From the NCBI RefSeq assembly GCF_000235365.1, contig NC_016451.1, positions 310,001 to 374,000 of the forward strand: DNA of 64,000 nucleotides, read 5' to 3'. Of the stretch, positions 1 to 8,157 are shown in pieces. Position 1 is the first letter of the stretch, and every line of letters starts with the position of its first letter. This DNA comes from Eremothecium cymbalariae DBVPG#7215 (Eukaryota > Ascomycota > Saccharomycetes > Saccharomycetales > Saccharomycetaceae). The notes beneath the pieces were generated by a model that was given only the letters and a program-made list of their open reading frames with translations, made no database searches and was not told the DNA's origin. The position numbers and the translations under genes are program-made.

Positions 1-1240
1 CTTCAAGTTGCGCACTTAATTCGAATATGGGAACTTCAACCTCGTGCTTTGATAGTTTCCAATCCAGATCCTTTTGTGTGTTGGCTCTAAACAAATCGAT
101 CTTATTTCCTTGCTTGGTTTTCAACTCAATTAAAAGCATTTCCCGAGGGAAAAATAGCCTGTTAGTTATCACAGCACCTTGCAATTTCTTAGCCAGGGCT
201 TCTGCATTCTGCAAAATTACAGTATTGGTGGTATCAACACCACTGATGACTACTTTTTTACCCTTTTGCTCCTGTGACACCTTATGCATCACAACTGAGA
301 TGTCATCTCTGGTCGTCTCTTGCAAGAACTCAATCTTAATTTTCTCACCATTGCTTCTTGTTCCGTTTATACAATTCCAAACTTGGAGTGACATACGAAT
401 ATGACCCACTTCCAAGGATTCAACAGCTTTAACATCAACAGCAATTCGTTTTGCGGGATGAGTAATACCTTCCTCCTTTGTAGCTGCTGGCACCATCTGC
501 AGATCCAAAGGATTCTGCAAAATGCTTATATATGCGATTGTAGATTTAACATCCGATTTTGACAACTCAATCGTGAGCTTTTTACCTGCAGCAGGTTTAA
601 ATGTAGTTCTTCTAATAATCGGTTTACACTCTTTCGTTTTTTCCGTTACAAGCAACGAGGTAGGCTTCTTTACAACCTTTGGAGCCTTGTTATTAACCCT
701 AGGCGCAATAATCATCATAGTATTTGTTGAAATTCTTGCTGCAGTGAGGTTTTCAGGTACCACTTTTTTGACATTGAACCTGGCTACAATTCGATCCACG
801 TAACAAACCAGCTTGCCTCCAGGGTTCACAATTCTTGTTTGAAATAACATCTCGTCTTGGAAAAACATAGCATTGCTTTCTATAATCTCCCAATCATCGC
901 TTGTCTCGGGTTCCACGAATACCTCGGAAGCAACCAAAGAGTCATTGTAATGGTTTATTTGGATATCGATGATTTGACCAACCTTGAGCTGAAAGTCCTG
1001 TGCGAGAACTGGGTTAATCTCAATGACTGGCTCCCCGTTTATTGTTTGCCTTGACTCATGTCCATCCCAGCCAACATAACAAGAGCCAGGCTGGATTAAA
1101 ACTCCAAATTCATGGACCGGTATATTGGTAGACTCTAACACCGAAATTACACTTGTGGGCAATCGCACGAAATTACCCCTAATCTGATCTGATGTTACCA
1201 ACCTGAGATGGTTGAACAACAACGAATTGTCGCCCTTCAT
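1..1240 (-). CDS. PEX1: PEX1, peroxisomal AAA+ ATPase (N-terminal part, runs off the left edge)
   Basis: Seen: an uninterrupted minus-strand frame runs from an ATG at 1240 to the window edge (413 codons). An in-frame stop lies upstream near 1363 and there is no other ATG between, so the start is well fixed. The protein opens MKGDNSLLFNHLRLVTSDQI and continues with GNFVRLPTS, GWDGHES, a VEPETSDDWEIIESNA block and HIRMSLQVWNCINGT. These align position by position with the N-terminal substrate/adaptor region of yeast Pex1. The two AAA+ domains lie outside the window. Known of the family: Pex1 forms a hexamer with Pex6 on the peroxisome membrane and extracts ubiquitinated Pex5 for receptor recycling. 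Its start faces APS2 across 235 bp, so the two share a divergent promoter. PEX1 and APS2 being close fits pre-duplication order, because PTK1 beside PEX1 and PTK2 beside APS2 are ohnologs in S. cerevisiae. Confidence 0.93.
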   Translation of the reverse strand, partial: MKGDNSLLFNHLRLVTSDQIRGNFVRLPTSVISVLESTNIPVHEFGVLIQPGSCYVGWDGHESRQTINGEPVIEINPVLAQDFQLKVGQIIDIQINHYNDSLVASEVFVEPETSDDWEIIESNAMFFQDEMLFQTRIVNPGGKLVCYVDRIVARFNVKKVVPENLTAARISTNTMMIIAPRVNNKAPKVVKKPTSLLVTEKTKECKPIIRRTTFKPAAGKKLTIELSKSDVKSTIAYISILQNPLDLQMVPAATKEEGITHPAKRIAVDVKAVESLEVGHIRMSLQVWNCINGTRSNGEKIKIEFLQETTRDDISVVMHKVSQEQKGKKVVISGVDTTNTVILQNAEALAKKLQGAVITNRLFFPREMLLIELKTKQGNKIDLFRANTQKDLDWKLSKHEVEVPIFELSAQLE

Positions 1241-1364
1241 TTCAAGAATCGATCTAATCGAATATTGATCCCTTCCAGCTGCACTGTCTTTTCTCGCAGT
1301 ATCTTTTATGTTCGCAACAAGAATAGTTAGAAGTGTTTGTTTGAGTGTGAATTTGACAAAAACC

Positions 1365-1382
1365 CATCATCATCATCATCAT
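1365..1382. repeat. (CAT)6 microsatellite
   Basis: Six perfect CAT triplets in the PEX1/APS2 divergent promoter. An upstream in-frame extension of APS2 would translate it as six histidines, but that extension has no family counterpart, so the repeat is taken as non-coding. Confidence 0.9.
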
Positions 1383-1475
1383 CTCAACCCGCTCCCACAC
1401 TCTCACGCCTCTCCTTGCCAAGAAATAAAAAAGACTGATATCTACGGGTTTCTTTTAGAGCATCCAAGCAATTCT

Positions 1476-1916
1476 ATGGCTATACATTTCATTATATGCT
1501 TTAACAAGCAGGGTATACTGCGGCTGGGCAGGTGGTTTCAGTCCTCAGGGCACAGTTTGCAGGATAAGAATTCGCTTGCTCAAATTCTCAAGCTTATAAT
1601 GTCCCGAGACTCACGTACGCAAAGCAACATTATAGATTTCGATGACAGGACCAAACTGGTGTACAGGAGGTATGCTGGACTGTATTTTGTGATGGGTGTG
1701 AGTTTGGAGGAAGATGGCTTGCTATATCTTGCGCATATTCAGCTGTTCGTGGAGGTGCTTGACCTTTTCTTTGGAAATGTATGTGAATTAGACATCCTAT
1801 TCAATTTCTACAAGGCATACATGGTGATGGATGAGATGTTCATAGGTGGGGAGCTTCGAGAGACTTCAAAGGAGCTGCTGCTGGACAGACTGACTCAGTT
1901 GGAAAAACTACCTTAG
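1476..1916 (+). CDS. APS2: APS2, small (sigma) subunit of the AP-2 adaptor
   Basis: Seen: 146 residues starting MAIHFIICFNKQGILRLGRW, with YRRYAGLYFVMGV, HIQLFVEVLDLFFGNVCELD and YMVMDEMFIGGE. The length and sequence are those of sigma-2 adaptin (147 residues in S. cerevisiae). The frame stays open upstream to an ATG at 1308, but the extra 56 residues contain a His run and have no counterpart in the family, so the ATG at 1476 is preferred. Known: sigma adaptins are longin-fold subunits that complete the heterotetrameric AP-2 complex in clathrin-dependent endocytosis. The gene converges on CDC8 with 63 bp between stops. Confidence 0.93.
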   Translation: MAIHFIICFNKQGILRLGRWFQSSGHSLQDKNSLAQILKLIMSRDSRTQSNIIDFDDRTKLVYRRYAGLYFVMGVSLEEDGLLYLAHIQLFVEVLDLFFGNVCELDILFNFYKAYMVMDEMFIGGELRETSKELLLDRLTQLEKLP

Positions 1917-1979
1917 GATGCAGTGCGAGCTGGGGAGCAGAATGATGTGTCGTTGTTATATAATGCGTGTATATAACAA

Positions 1980-2633
1980 TTAGAAATAAAGAAAGTCGGT
2001 AGCTTCAGCTTTCAGATGCCGCTCTACAGCATTCCACACGTCGTTGGCAACACTGTCTATTGACTTGCCTGAGACTTGGAGGGTTACCAGATGTTTTTCA
2101 CGATAACCAGAGTGCTCAAGCTGTTCGAACATGTCCTGAAATTGAGCAAGCACCGCGCGCTGAAATTCGACCCTTTCATAACGTTCATTGCCATATCCAG
2201 ACCTATTTTCGAGCTCATGGCCATGCTTTTCGTCATGCAGGAAGAAAATTGTCAGATCTGGTTTCACTAGGCCCTTGTCTGGCTGGAAACACCAGGCCAA
2301 GTCCATTCCTGGGATATTTTTGGCAGCAGAATATGCAATTCCAGAATAAACATATCTATCTAAGATAACATGAGTGCCAATCAGAAGCAGCTCTTTAATT
2401 CTCGCTCCCAATTCCCATCTGTTCGCAGAAAACAGCAGATGAGCGGCCTGGTCTGGCAGTTCAAATGTTTCTTGTGTAAGATACTTGTCGATGAGCATGC
2501 CGATGGGCGTTGTGCGATCCGGAAATTTGATCAGCTGCGCGTTGGGCTGCAACCGCTGCAGCAGTAGAGTTGCCTGGGTGCTCTTACCCGTCCTGTCAAG
2601 TCCCTCAATAAGTATTAGTCTGCCTCTACGCAT
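1980..2633 (-). CDS. CDC8: CDC8, thymidylate (dTMP) kinase
   Basis: Seen: 217 residues with the P-loop EGLDRTGKST at residues 10-19, the DR(Y/H) motif in ILDRYVYSGIAYS, and a LID-like GYGNERYE segment. Known: phosphorylates dTMP to dTDP (and dUMP), an essential step of dTTP synthesis, and is cell-cycle regulated in S. cerevisiae. The start at 2633 is the first ATG and aligns with the family N terminus. The 5' side is unusually GC-rich, with a cluster of three CACGTG boxes at 2821-2864. Relative to S. cerevisiae (HIT1, YJR056C, CDC8, APS2), CDC8 is inverted with respect to APS2 and HIT1. Confidence 0.95.
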   Translation of the reverse strand: MRRGRLILIEGLDRTGKSTQATLLLQRLQPNAQLIKFPDRTTPIGMLIDKYLTQETFELPDQAAHLLFSANRWELGARIKELLLIGTHVILDRYVYSGIAYSAAKNIPGMDLAWCFQPDKGLVKPDLTIFFLHDEKHGHELENRSGYGNERYERVEFQRAVLAQFQDMFEQLEHSGYREKHLVTLQVSGKSIDSVANDVWNAVERHLKAEATDFLYF

Positions 2634-2820
2634 TGCATATCTTTTTATCTTTGGGCGATTTTTGTCATGATGGCAAGAACAAGGCAGGCCGCTGTTTTTT
2701 AGCAGTATCGAGGAGGCAGAACCCAGATAACATCAAGCGACAGAAGCAGAACAGAAGCAGAACAGCCACCCTTCTTGCAGCGCTATCTGCAGCAAGGCCG
2801 GCCGTGTCGCGAACACAGGT

Positions 2821-2864
2821 CACGTGGCGATCAATGCAGTCCCACGTGACTATAAAGTCACGTG
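2821..2864. promoter_or_regulatory. Three CACGTG boxes in 44 bp
   Basis: Perfect CACGTG hexamers at 2821-2826, 2843-2848 and 2859-2864, with TATAAAG at 2851-2857 between the second and third. CACGTG is the core of Cbf1 and Pho4 sites in yeasts, and the third (GTCACGTGAT) is a full Cbf1-type site. They lie 188-231 bp upstream of the CDC8 start and 64-107 bp upstream of tRNA-Tyr. Which gene they serve is an inference. Confidence 0.6.
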
Positions 2865-2927
2865 ATCTAGACGTTTTTCCGTGCCTTATGTACGTTGTTC
2901 CGTCGAATACAGGTACATAACAATAGC

Positions 2928-3015
2928 CTCCCGGTAGCCAAGTTGGTTTAAGGCGCCAGACTGTAACTGAAACACTGTAATCTGGAGATCGGGTGTTCGA
3001 CTCACCCCTGGGAGA
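2928..3015 (+). tRNA. tRNA-Tyr(GTA) with a 13-nt intron
   Basis: The acceptor arm CTCCCGG pairs with the 3' CTGGGAG (one G-T pair). The D-arm, the anticodon stem CCAGA/TCTGG and the T-arm GGGTGTTCGACTCACCC are all present, with an A discriminator at 3015. The anticodon GTA is at 2963-2965. An intron of 13 nt (2967-2979) begins one base 3' of the anticodon, as in all yeast tRNA-Tyr genes. The rest matches the S. cerevisiae tRNA-Tyr sequence almost base for base. A TTTTT Pol III stop follows at once. Confidence 0.97.
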
Positions 3016-3016
3016 C

Positions 3017-3021
3017 TTTTT
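3017..3021 (+). terminator. Pol III terminator of tRNA-Tyr
   Basis: A run of five T starts two bases after the mature 3' end of the tRNA. Confidence 0.8.
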
Positions 3022-3226
3022 GCCACACGGCAGACGCAGTCGCTGCCGGTGGCAGCCCGCAACTTAGAGCAATCGTGCAAAAGCCTGTGCATTCTTTTTA
3101 CAAACATTACATAACATGGTACTTTGGTATATACTTGCAACAATAATCCTTGCTGTTCTTTCGTCTTCCCATGTCTTGGCCAACTGCCAATGGCCAACTG
3201 CCCAATAGCCGCCGCCGGCGTAACCC

Positions 3227-3616
3227 TCAGACTCCGTTCTCTATGTTTTCTGTATCGTCGCACGGACTGTAGTTAGATACGACGGTCAGCGGCATTCGTA
3301 TGTCACGGGCATAACCCTCTCGCATGTAGTCCTCAATTTCGTAGTACGGCGTGTCCGCTGATCCGTCGCCGCAGCCGGCGGCTGCGGCCTGGGGCAGCTG
3401 CTGGCCGTCACACCAACCCCCACCTCCGCTGACGATTTTCGCTCGCTTTCTACAAGACTCCTGCAAGCTTCGCTGGCGTTTACAACCAGAAATGTAGCCT
3501 TCCGACTGCGAAGACGTGAACAGCCCATCCTGCTGCTCTGCTCCCGCTGCCGCAAACGTGATGATGTGCATTTGTTTTTGTTGTTTTTTGGTCGCTGGTG
3601 TCGCTGATGCCATCAA
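3227..3616 (-). CDS. Hypothetical small protein in a GC-rich island (uncertain gene)
   Basis: Not recognised. Seen: a 129-residue frame with a basic, NLS-like stretch (KRQRSLQESCRKRAKI), a run of glycines and alanines, and a less biased C-terminal third (YYEIEDYMREGYARD). Several other frames in this GC-rich DNA are also open, so length alone is weak support. The only positional hint is that S. cerevisiae has an uncharacterised gene, YJR056C, between HIT1 and CDC8, but I cannot confirm similarity and the relative orientation differs. The start could equally be the second Met. The overlapping plus-strand frame at 3598-4104 looks less protein-like. Confidence 0.35.
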   Translation of the reverse strand: MMASATPATKKQQKQMHIITFAAAGAEQQDGLFTSSQSEGYISGCKRQRSLQESCRKRAKIVSGGGGWCDGQQLPQAAAAGCGDGSADTPYYEIEDYMREGYARDIRMPLTVVSNYSPCDDTENIENGV

Positions 3617-4259
3617 TGGGCGCTAATTTTTCTGTTGCAGATGGGTTTGGTGAGGAAGAGAGAAGAGAGAGAGGCGCGCGCCCGCGGACGGCGGCGGCAC
3701 TCACCAATATTGCGCCGCGCCTGAAGAGGAAATTCATAAACACAAAAGGCAATTACAGCCGCGCACTCTCCGTCCTACGCCACCGCAGGAAAACGCGAGG
3801 GGAATCGCCCACTGCGCAACAGACAGAGCACGCCCGCAAGCTCGAGAAAGGAAACCCCTGCGCTGCATATTGTCTGCCTTTGCTGCCCTCGGGCGGTGTA
3901 CGGGTGTCTCCGCAATGGAAACACGCTCCCCGTGGCCCCGTCGTTCACATGCTTGCTCGAGCAAGTGAAGCTGGCTGGCCGCGAATACCGTCGAGCGAGA
4001 GCAACGTCAAAACTACCTTTTACGTCTCGCAGTGGAAATGCTGCTTTTTTTGCACTACGCTGCGGAAGATTTGTTGCAGACAGAAACACAGGAAACGGCA
4101 CTAATCATGTAAGTACAGGGAGTAGAAGTAGCGTATAGATCATAATACGACTGAGACTTTTCAGAAGGAAACGGAACACTTCAGTTGTATTATTGCTCCC
4201 ACCTACGTCAGATGTGTCATGCTTGGTAATATTGTGTACTATACAGTAAAAGAGGCAGA
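3617..4259. other. Intergenic, GC-rich to about 4110, no supported gene
   Basis: GC-rich sequence continues to about 4110 and then drops sharply to AT-rich. Open frames occur on both strands but none shows recognisable protein similarity. Confidence 0.6.
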
Positions 4260-4317
4260 GTTCTCCTCTCTCATCCTTCCGGAGGGGTTCCCCTCCGGAA
4301 GGATGAGAGAGGAGAAC
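4260..4317. repeat. 58-bp palindrome: 28-bp perfect inverted repeat with a 2-nt spacer
   Basis: Left arm 4260-4287 and right arm 4290-4317 are exact reverse complements, with TT at 4288-4289 between them. The inner ends read GGAGGGG and CCCCTCC. The arms are half GC or more, in an otherwise AT-rich stretch 650 bp upstream of SUR7. It could form a cruciform or RNA hairpin, or be an assembly fold-back artefact. Confidence 0.95.
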
Positions 4318-4967
4318 AGGAAGAATTACAAGAATAAGAACGAAATAAAAAAAGCGATAGAGGAAAAAAGACTAAAAAAAGAACGTTACCTTCTCTCTTT
4401 CTCTTCCCTTTCTCTTTCTACTCCTGTTCTTGTTTGTTTAGTTTTCCTAGTTTTCATAACAAATATAATCCTGTTTTTAGTCTGCAGAACAAAGTTCCCC
4501 CCTTTCCAAACAGTCGATCAAGTTTTTTTATTTAACATAGAAAGACAGATAGATAATAAATAATAGCGGAGGAGTTGTTGTGGACAAGAAGACTGTTTCT
4601 AAGAGCCAAGTCAACTGCTGTGTTATCAGGAGAGAGTTTTTTCCCTTTCCCTTATCGTTTTTCAGATATTTGAAGATAAAAAAAGGAGTGTAGCGTCGGA
4701 CCAAGGAGCGCTAGAGAAGAGGTTTACAGGATTCCATCACTGTTGTTGTCGTTGATACCTTAGGGACGACTGGCTGACGGACTGAGAGACTGCCAGGCTG
4801 ACTTTTGTTTGTTGTGATTCTTTTCGCTTTCTGTTGAAAAAAAGAGCCCTAATAATTTTTCATCGTCATCTTGGGTTTGGAACTATCAACGTGGTTTTAA
4901 AGCTATAGTCTAATTATAATAATAGTGACAAGGTAGCAGTGGGTAGTAGAAAAAGAAAAGACGGAAG
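4318..4967. promoter_or_regulatory. SUR7 upstream region
   Basis: AT-rich, with a pyrimidine-rich tract at about 4391-4429 (CTCTTTCTCTTCCC-type). A short frame crossing the palindrome has no protein-like features. No clear TATA element was assigned. Confidence 0.5.
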
Positions 4968-5846
4968 ATGGGTGTGTTAAATATTTCAGGTAGGCTTTTG
5001 ACAGTCCTGCTTTTAGCTGGCAATACGTTGTTGTTGCTGTTGATCGTTCTTTCCGGGGGGATCGACAATCGTCCGATTAATCGACTCTACTGGTTGGAGG
5101 CGAACACTACGGCTATCGATGGAGCGCCCGACGTGTCTAGGTGGACGTTCTGGGGTCTATGCTCGAAGACTGATAATAGGAATACAAACTGTTCTCTGTC
5201 GCCAGCGTATCCGCTGTCGCCATCTGAGAATTTCAAAATGTCGTCTGGTGTTCCTTCTGATTTTACTAGCAATATGGACACTTACTACTATTTGTCTAGG
5301 TTTTCGTTTTGTTTCTTTTGGATTGCTCTGTCGTTTTTGGGTATTGGCTTTTTGTTCTATGTTTTCACCTGGTGTTCTTATTCTTTTACCAAGGTTGTCT
5401 TTACGCTGGTCCTTATCGGATGTATGTTTGACATGGCGGCTGTGGCATGCCAGACTGCGGTCATTGTGATGGCGCGGAATGCTTTCAACGAAGGAAATAT
5501 GTCTCCCAAGATCGGTGCAGCTATGATGGGGCTTGCCTGGGCTAGTGTTGCTTGTTCTATTATCACCTTCTTCGGTACAGGTATTTCTTTTATCCGTAGG
5601 GCATGGAGAGCACACAAGGAGTACGTCGAGATGCAGAACTACAAGGAGCAGGCATTGAGATATCAGAACACCAAGGAGACTGCTGCGATGGATCAGCCAG
5701 TTGTATATGATACCAATCCGGACTTGGAGAATGCAAGTGCTATTGTGGGTGATGAGCTTCATCATCAGCCCGAGACCCATCAAAGTGGTGTAAAGTTCTT
5801 TAAGGTTAGAAGAAACAAAAAGGTTGCGGATGATGACTCCATCTAA
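4968..5846 (+). CDS. SUR7: SUR7, eisosome/MCC tetraspan membrane protein
   Basis: Seen: 292 residues with four hydrophobic segments at about 9-30, 112-134, 142-162 and 186-208. The first loop carries RWTFWGLC (58-65), and the Sur7-type AYPLSPSENF and FSFCFFWIAL blocks follow. The tail after 210 is charged and cytosolic. Known: Sur7-family (SUR7/PalI) proteins mark the furrow-like MCC/eisosome domains of the plasma membrane. The N terminus (LLLAGNTLLLLLIVLSG) is closer to Sur7 than to Fmp45 or Ynl194c. The neighbours AIM32, RSE1 and GSF2 are those of SUR7 in S. cerevisiae, which supports orthology. HIT1 lies where GAL80 would be expected. Confidence 0.88.
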   Translation: MGVLNISGRLLTVLLLAGNTLLLLLIVLSGGIDNRPINRLYWLEANTTAIDGAPDVSRWTFWGLCSKTDNRNTNCSLSPAYPLSPSENFKMSSGVPSDFTSNMDTYYYLSRFSFCFFWIALSFLGIGFLFYVFTWCSYSFTKVVFTLVLIGCMFDMAAVACQTAVIVMARNAFNEGNMSPKIGAAMMGLAWASVACSIITFFGTGISFIRRAWRAHKEYVEMQNYKEQALRYQNTKETAAMDQPVVYDTNPDLENASAIVGDELHHQPETHQSGVKFFKVRRNKKVADDDSI

Positions 5847-6430
5847 TTTTAGTCCAAAACGTATGGCGATGCGTGGTTGTTACTGGTTCTGAATGTTAGC
5901 TTTTTATTTTTTGTTTTTTGTTTGTTATTAAATATGCGGGAAAGGATGAATGCTTGGTATAACCAATCAAAGGCGGAGGCAGGAGGAGGATGGATACCAT
6001 ATGTTAATATATAAATTAAAATCAATGGAATAAAAAAATATGCTAATTAGAAAGACCCATTTTGACCCCCCCAAAAAAACCAAAAAACAAATTGATAATG
6101 ATAGTAATAATATAATAGTAATAATAGTAATAATAAATGGTGAAGAGACCAAAATCAAAAGCCCAAAAAAGTTGGAAATACCAACAATAAGATATCTTCT
6201 CTGAAAGGAAGTCAAACAAAAAAAAAGTTATATTCACTATTTTTTTTATTTAATTGATGTCCTCCACACACAATTTTTTTTGTTCACCGATAGTTATAAT
6301 TTGGGTTTGGGAACAGTGCCAGTTGGTTTGTTGGCTATTATCTAATCCTTTTTTATATTTTATATATACCATTTTTGTATGGCAGCGGGCAGAACTTGAT
6401 TTCCAATACACAAAGTTTTTAATACATAAT
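5847..6430. other. SUR7/HIT1 convergent intergenic region
   Basis: Shared 3' flanks of two convergent genes. AT-rich, with A- and T-runs and a TAA/TAG-type microsatellite at about 6092-6137. No gene seen. Confidence 0.7.
6092..6137. repeat. Imperfect (TAA)n microsatellite
   Basis: Repeated TAATAA/TAGTAA units in a row in the 3' flank between SUR7 and HIT1. Confidence 0.75.
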
Positions 6431-6913
6431 CTAACTCGCCTTAGCCTCGCTGTCACCATCGACTGCCAGTAGCATTTCTATGCACATCTCACAGAATTCC
6501 TCCACGGCTTCATTGTGATGTATACCACCATACCTTAGGGTATTTAAGTAGTCAACGGCTAGCCGTTCTTTTATCTCTTGGCTCATCTGTAAGTCATTTT
6601 CAGCAGACGTCGCGCCTACTCCCGTCATTAAAATTCTATAAACTTGATGCAAATGAAATTTTACAGTATTATGCTGAAGCAGTTCCCTCAACCTACTGTT
6701 ATTCTGAAGCATTTCATTGAAATGGGGGGTGGCTAAGGCGGCCGGTTCTTTTTTACCATTGGTATTCTTCTCCACAACAATATCTTTAGATACTTCTAGC
6801 TCATCATGCTTATGTCTTTCCTTGTCCTTATAACATGGTAAAGAACAGTAGCGAATGGAACATTTGGGGCACCTGTATTGAGCTTCATTCTCATGACAGA
6901 TCCCACACTTCAT
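6431..6913 (-). CDS. HIT1: HIT1, zf-HIT box C/D snoRNP assembly factor
   Basis: Seen: 160 residues starting MKCGICHENEAQYRCPKC, with the zf-HIT Cys/His pattern (C3, C6, C15, C18, C23, C27, then His) in the first 36 residues. The C-terminal block TVKFHLHQVYRIL...LAVDYLNTLRYGGIHHNEAVEEFC is nearly identical to yeast Hit1. Known: Hit1 stabilises Rsa1 and helps deposit Snu13 and associated proteins on box C/D snoRNPs with R2TP. It shares a 227-bp divergent promoter with AIM32. BCD1, a second zf-HIT factor in the same pathway, is also in this window. Confidence 0.93.
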   Translation of the reverse strand: MKCGICHENEAQYRCPKCSIRYCSLPCYKDKERHKHDELEVSKDIVVEKNTNGKKEPAALATPHFNEMLQNNSRLRELLQHNTVKFHLHQVYRILMTGVGATSAENDLQMSQEIKERLAVDYLNTLRYGGIHHNEAVEEFCEMCIEMLLAVDGDSEAKAS

Positions 6914-7140
6914 TCGAGGCTATGGTATGTCGTTGCATTACTTTTCAATTGGCTGATTAGAAAGCAGACACAGAAGACTTGAAAACTTTTTTCTGGAGAT
7001 GCCTCTTTCTTGCTGCAACGGCAACCGAGCTGGAATCCCTGTCACACTTTTCTTTTGTTTGGCTCGAAGAGATATTGTTCGATCTATATTATGCATAAAC
7101 TCTGGGGGACATATAGAGTTCACACTATTAGATTCGACAC

Positions 7141-8118
7141 ATGTTATGCACGAGAAGAACTGTTTGTATCCCTTTACGGTTGATTGGCTCGTTTCATACA
7201 AAGTACAAATTTGTGCAACTAGATGCCTCTGCAGATGTCATTGAAACATGTAGAGTGCAAGTTGACCGTTATAATTCTCAGTTGCCAGAAAAGTGTCAGT
7301 TGGATCATGCACTACCGCTACCCAAGAAAACACCAGCATACCAAAAGCATGTTTTATTGATATCACCGGGTTCAGGCGCCTGGAAGTGTGACTGGCAGAG
7401 CAAGTTGGAATTAAGCGTGGAATGGCCGTATTCATTTATCTCGAAGCTTAAGAATGCTCTGTTGAAGATCGACGGGTCTGGGGGGATACTATTTAATGCT
7501 ATTTGTTTACAACATGGCAAACCACTATTGCCTAAGACCTCGATGGATGAATATGCTGCATTCTTGGTGATCCCCGATTTCCGCATCTATAACGTTCACA
7601 AAGAAAGAATTGAAGAATTCGCACACTTTTTGACTGGTAACGAGATATGCTCGAATAGGCCTCCTCCTTCAAAGTTATTATTCAATGACTTTCTGCGGGG
7701 GGCATCAAAAACTATTATAAACAAAGAAAGTCCTGTAGGCATAGAATCGAAACCAATCGAGAATCCTTTTGAAGGTGAGATATATGATAGGAGCTTGGTT
7801 CTTATCTGTGGGCATGGAAAGCGCGATACAAGATGTGGTGTTATCGCACCTGAATTGGTTTCCAGTTTATATAAGGAGTTAGGTGATGTGGACACTGATA
7901 TTGCGATTGTTTCCCATATAGGCGGTCATAAGTTTGCAGGGAACCTTATTTGGTATAAGAATTTTGGTACAGATATCAAGGGGATAACAAAATTTGATGC
8001 ATTGTGGTTTGCAAGAGTGATGCCAGGTGCGGTACCCTTGCTAGTCTCAAAGGTATTAAAGAATGAAATAATTGAGAATTTTTATCGTGGGGGGGTTTCG
8101 AACAAGCGGAATGAATAA
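7141..8118 (+). CDS. AIM32: AIM32, mitochondrial thioredoxin-like [2Fe-2S] protein
   Basis: Seen: 325 residues (311 in S. cerevisiae). The N terminus is basic and lacks acidic residues until about 30, as in a mitochondrial presequence. KHVLLISPGSG follows, then the C-terminal sucrase/ferredoxin-like signature ICGHGKRDTRCG...SHIGGHKFAGN, with its Cys and His ligands, ending FYRGGVSN. Known: Aim32 belongs to the sucrase/ferredoxin-like family, and work in yeast links it to mitochondrial redox control of protein import and Fe-S chemistry. The gene is head-to-head with HIT1 and ends 39 bp from the RSE1 stop. Confidence 0.92.
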   Translation: MLCTRRTVCIPLRLIGSFHTKYKFVQLDASADVIETCRVQVDRYNSQLPEKCQLDHALPLPKKTPAYQKHVLLISPGSGAWKCDWQSKLELSVEWPYSFISKLKNALLKIDGSGGILFNAICLQHGKPLLPKTSMDEYAAFLVIPDFRIYNVHKERIEEFAHFLTGNEICSNRPPPSKLLFNDFLRGASKTIINKESPVGIESKPIENPFEGEIYDRSLVLICGHGKRDTRCGVIAPELVSSLYKELGDVDTDIAIVSHIGGHKFAGNLIWYKNFGTDIKGITKFDALWFARVMPGAVPLLVSKVLKNEIIENFYRGGVSNKRNE

Positions 8119-8157
8119 TGGAGTTCATCTATCTAGAATACATTAGATTTATAAATT

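Noticed and set aside
3598..4104. Plus-strand 168-codon frame as a gene
   Set aside because: Composition (Arg-, Cys- and His-rich C-terminal part, no repeats or motifs) looks like chance opening in GC-rich DNA, and it overlaps other equally open frames.
4219..4563. Plus-strand 114-codon frame upstream of SUR7
   Set aside because: It reads straight through the palindrome and a pyrimidine tract. The translation is low complexity.
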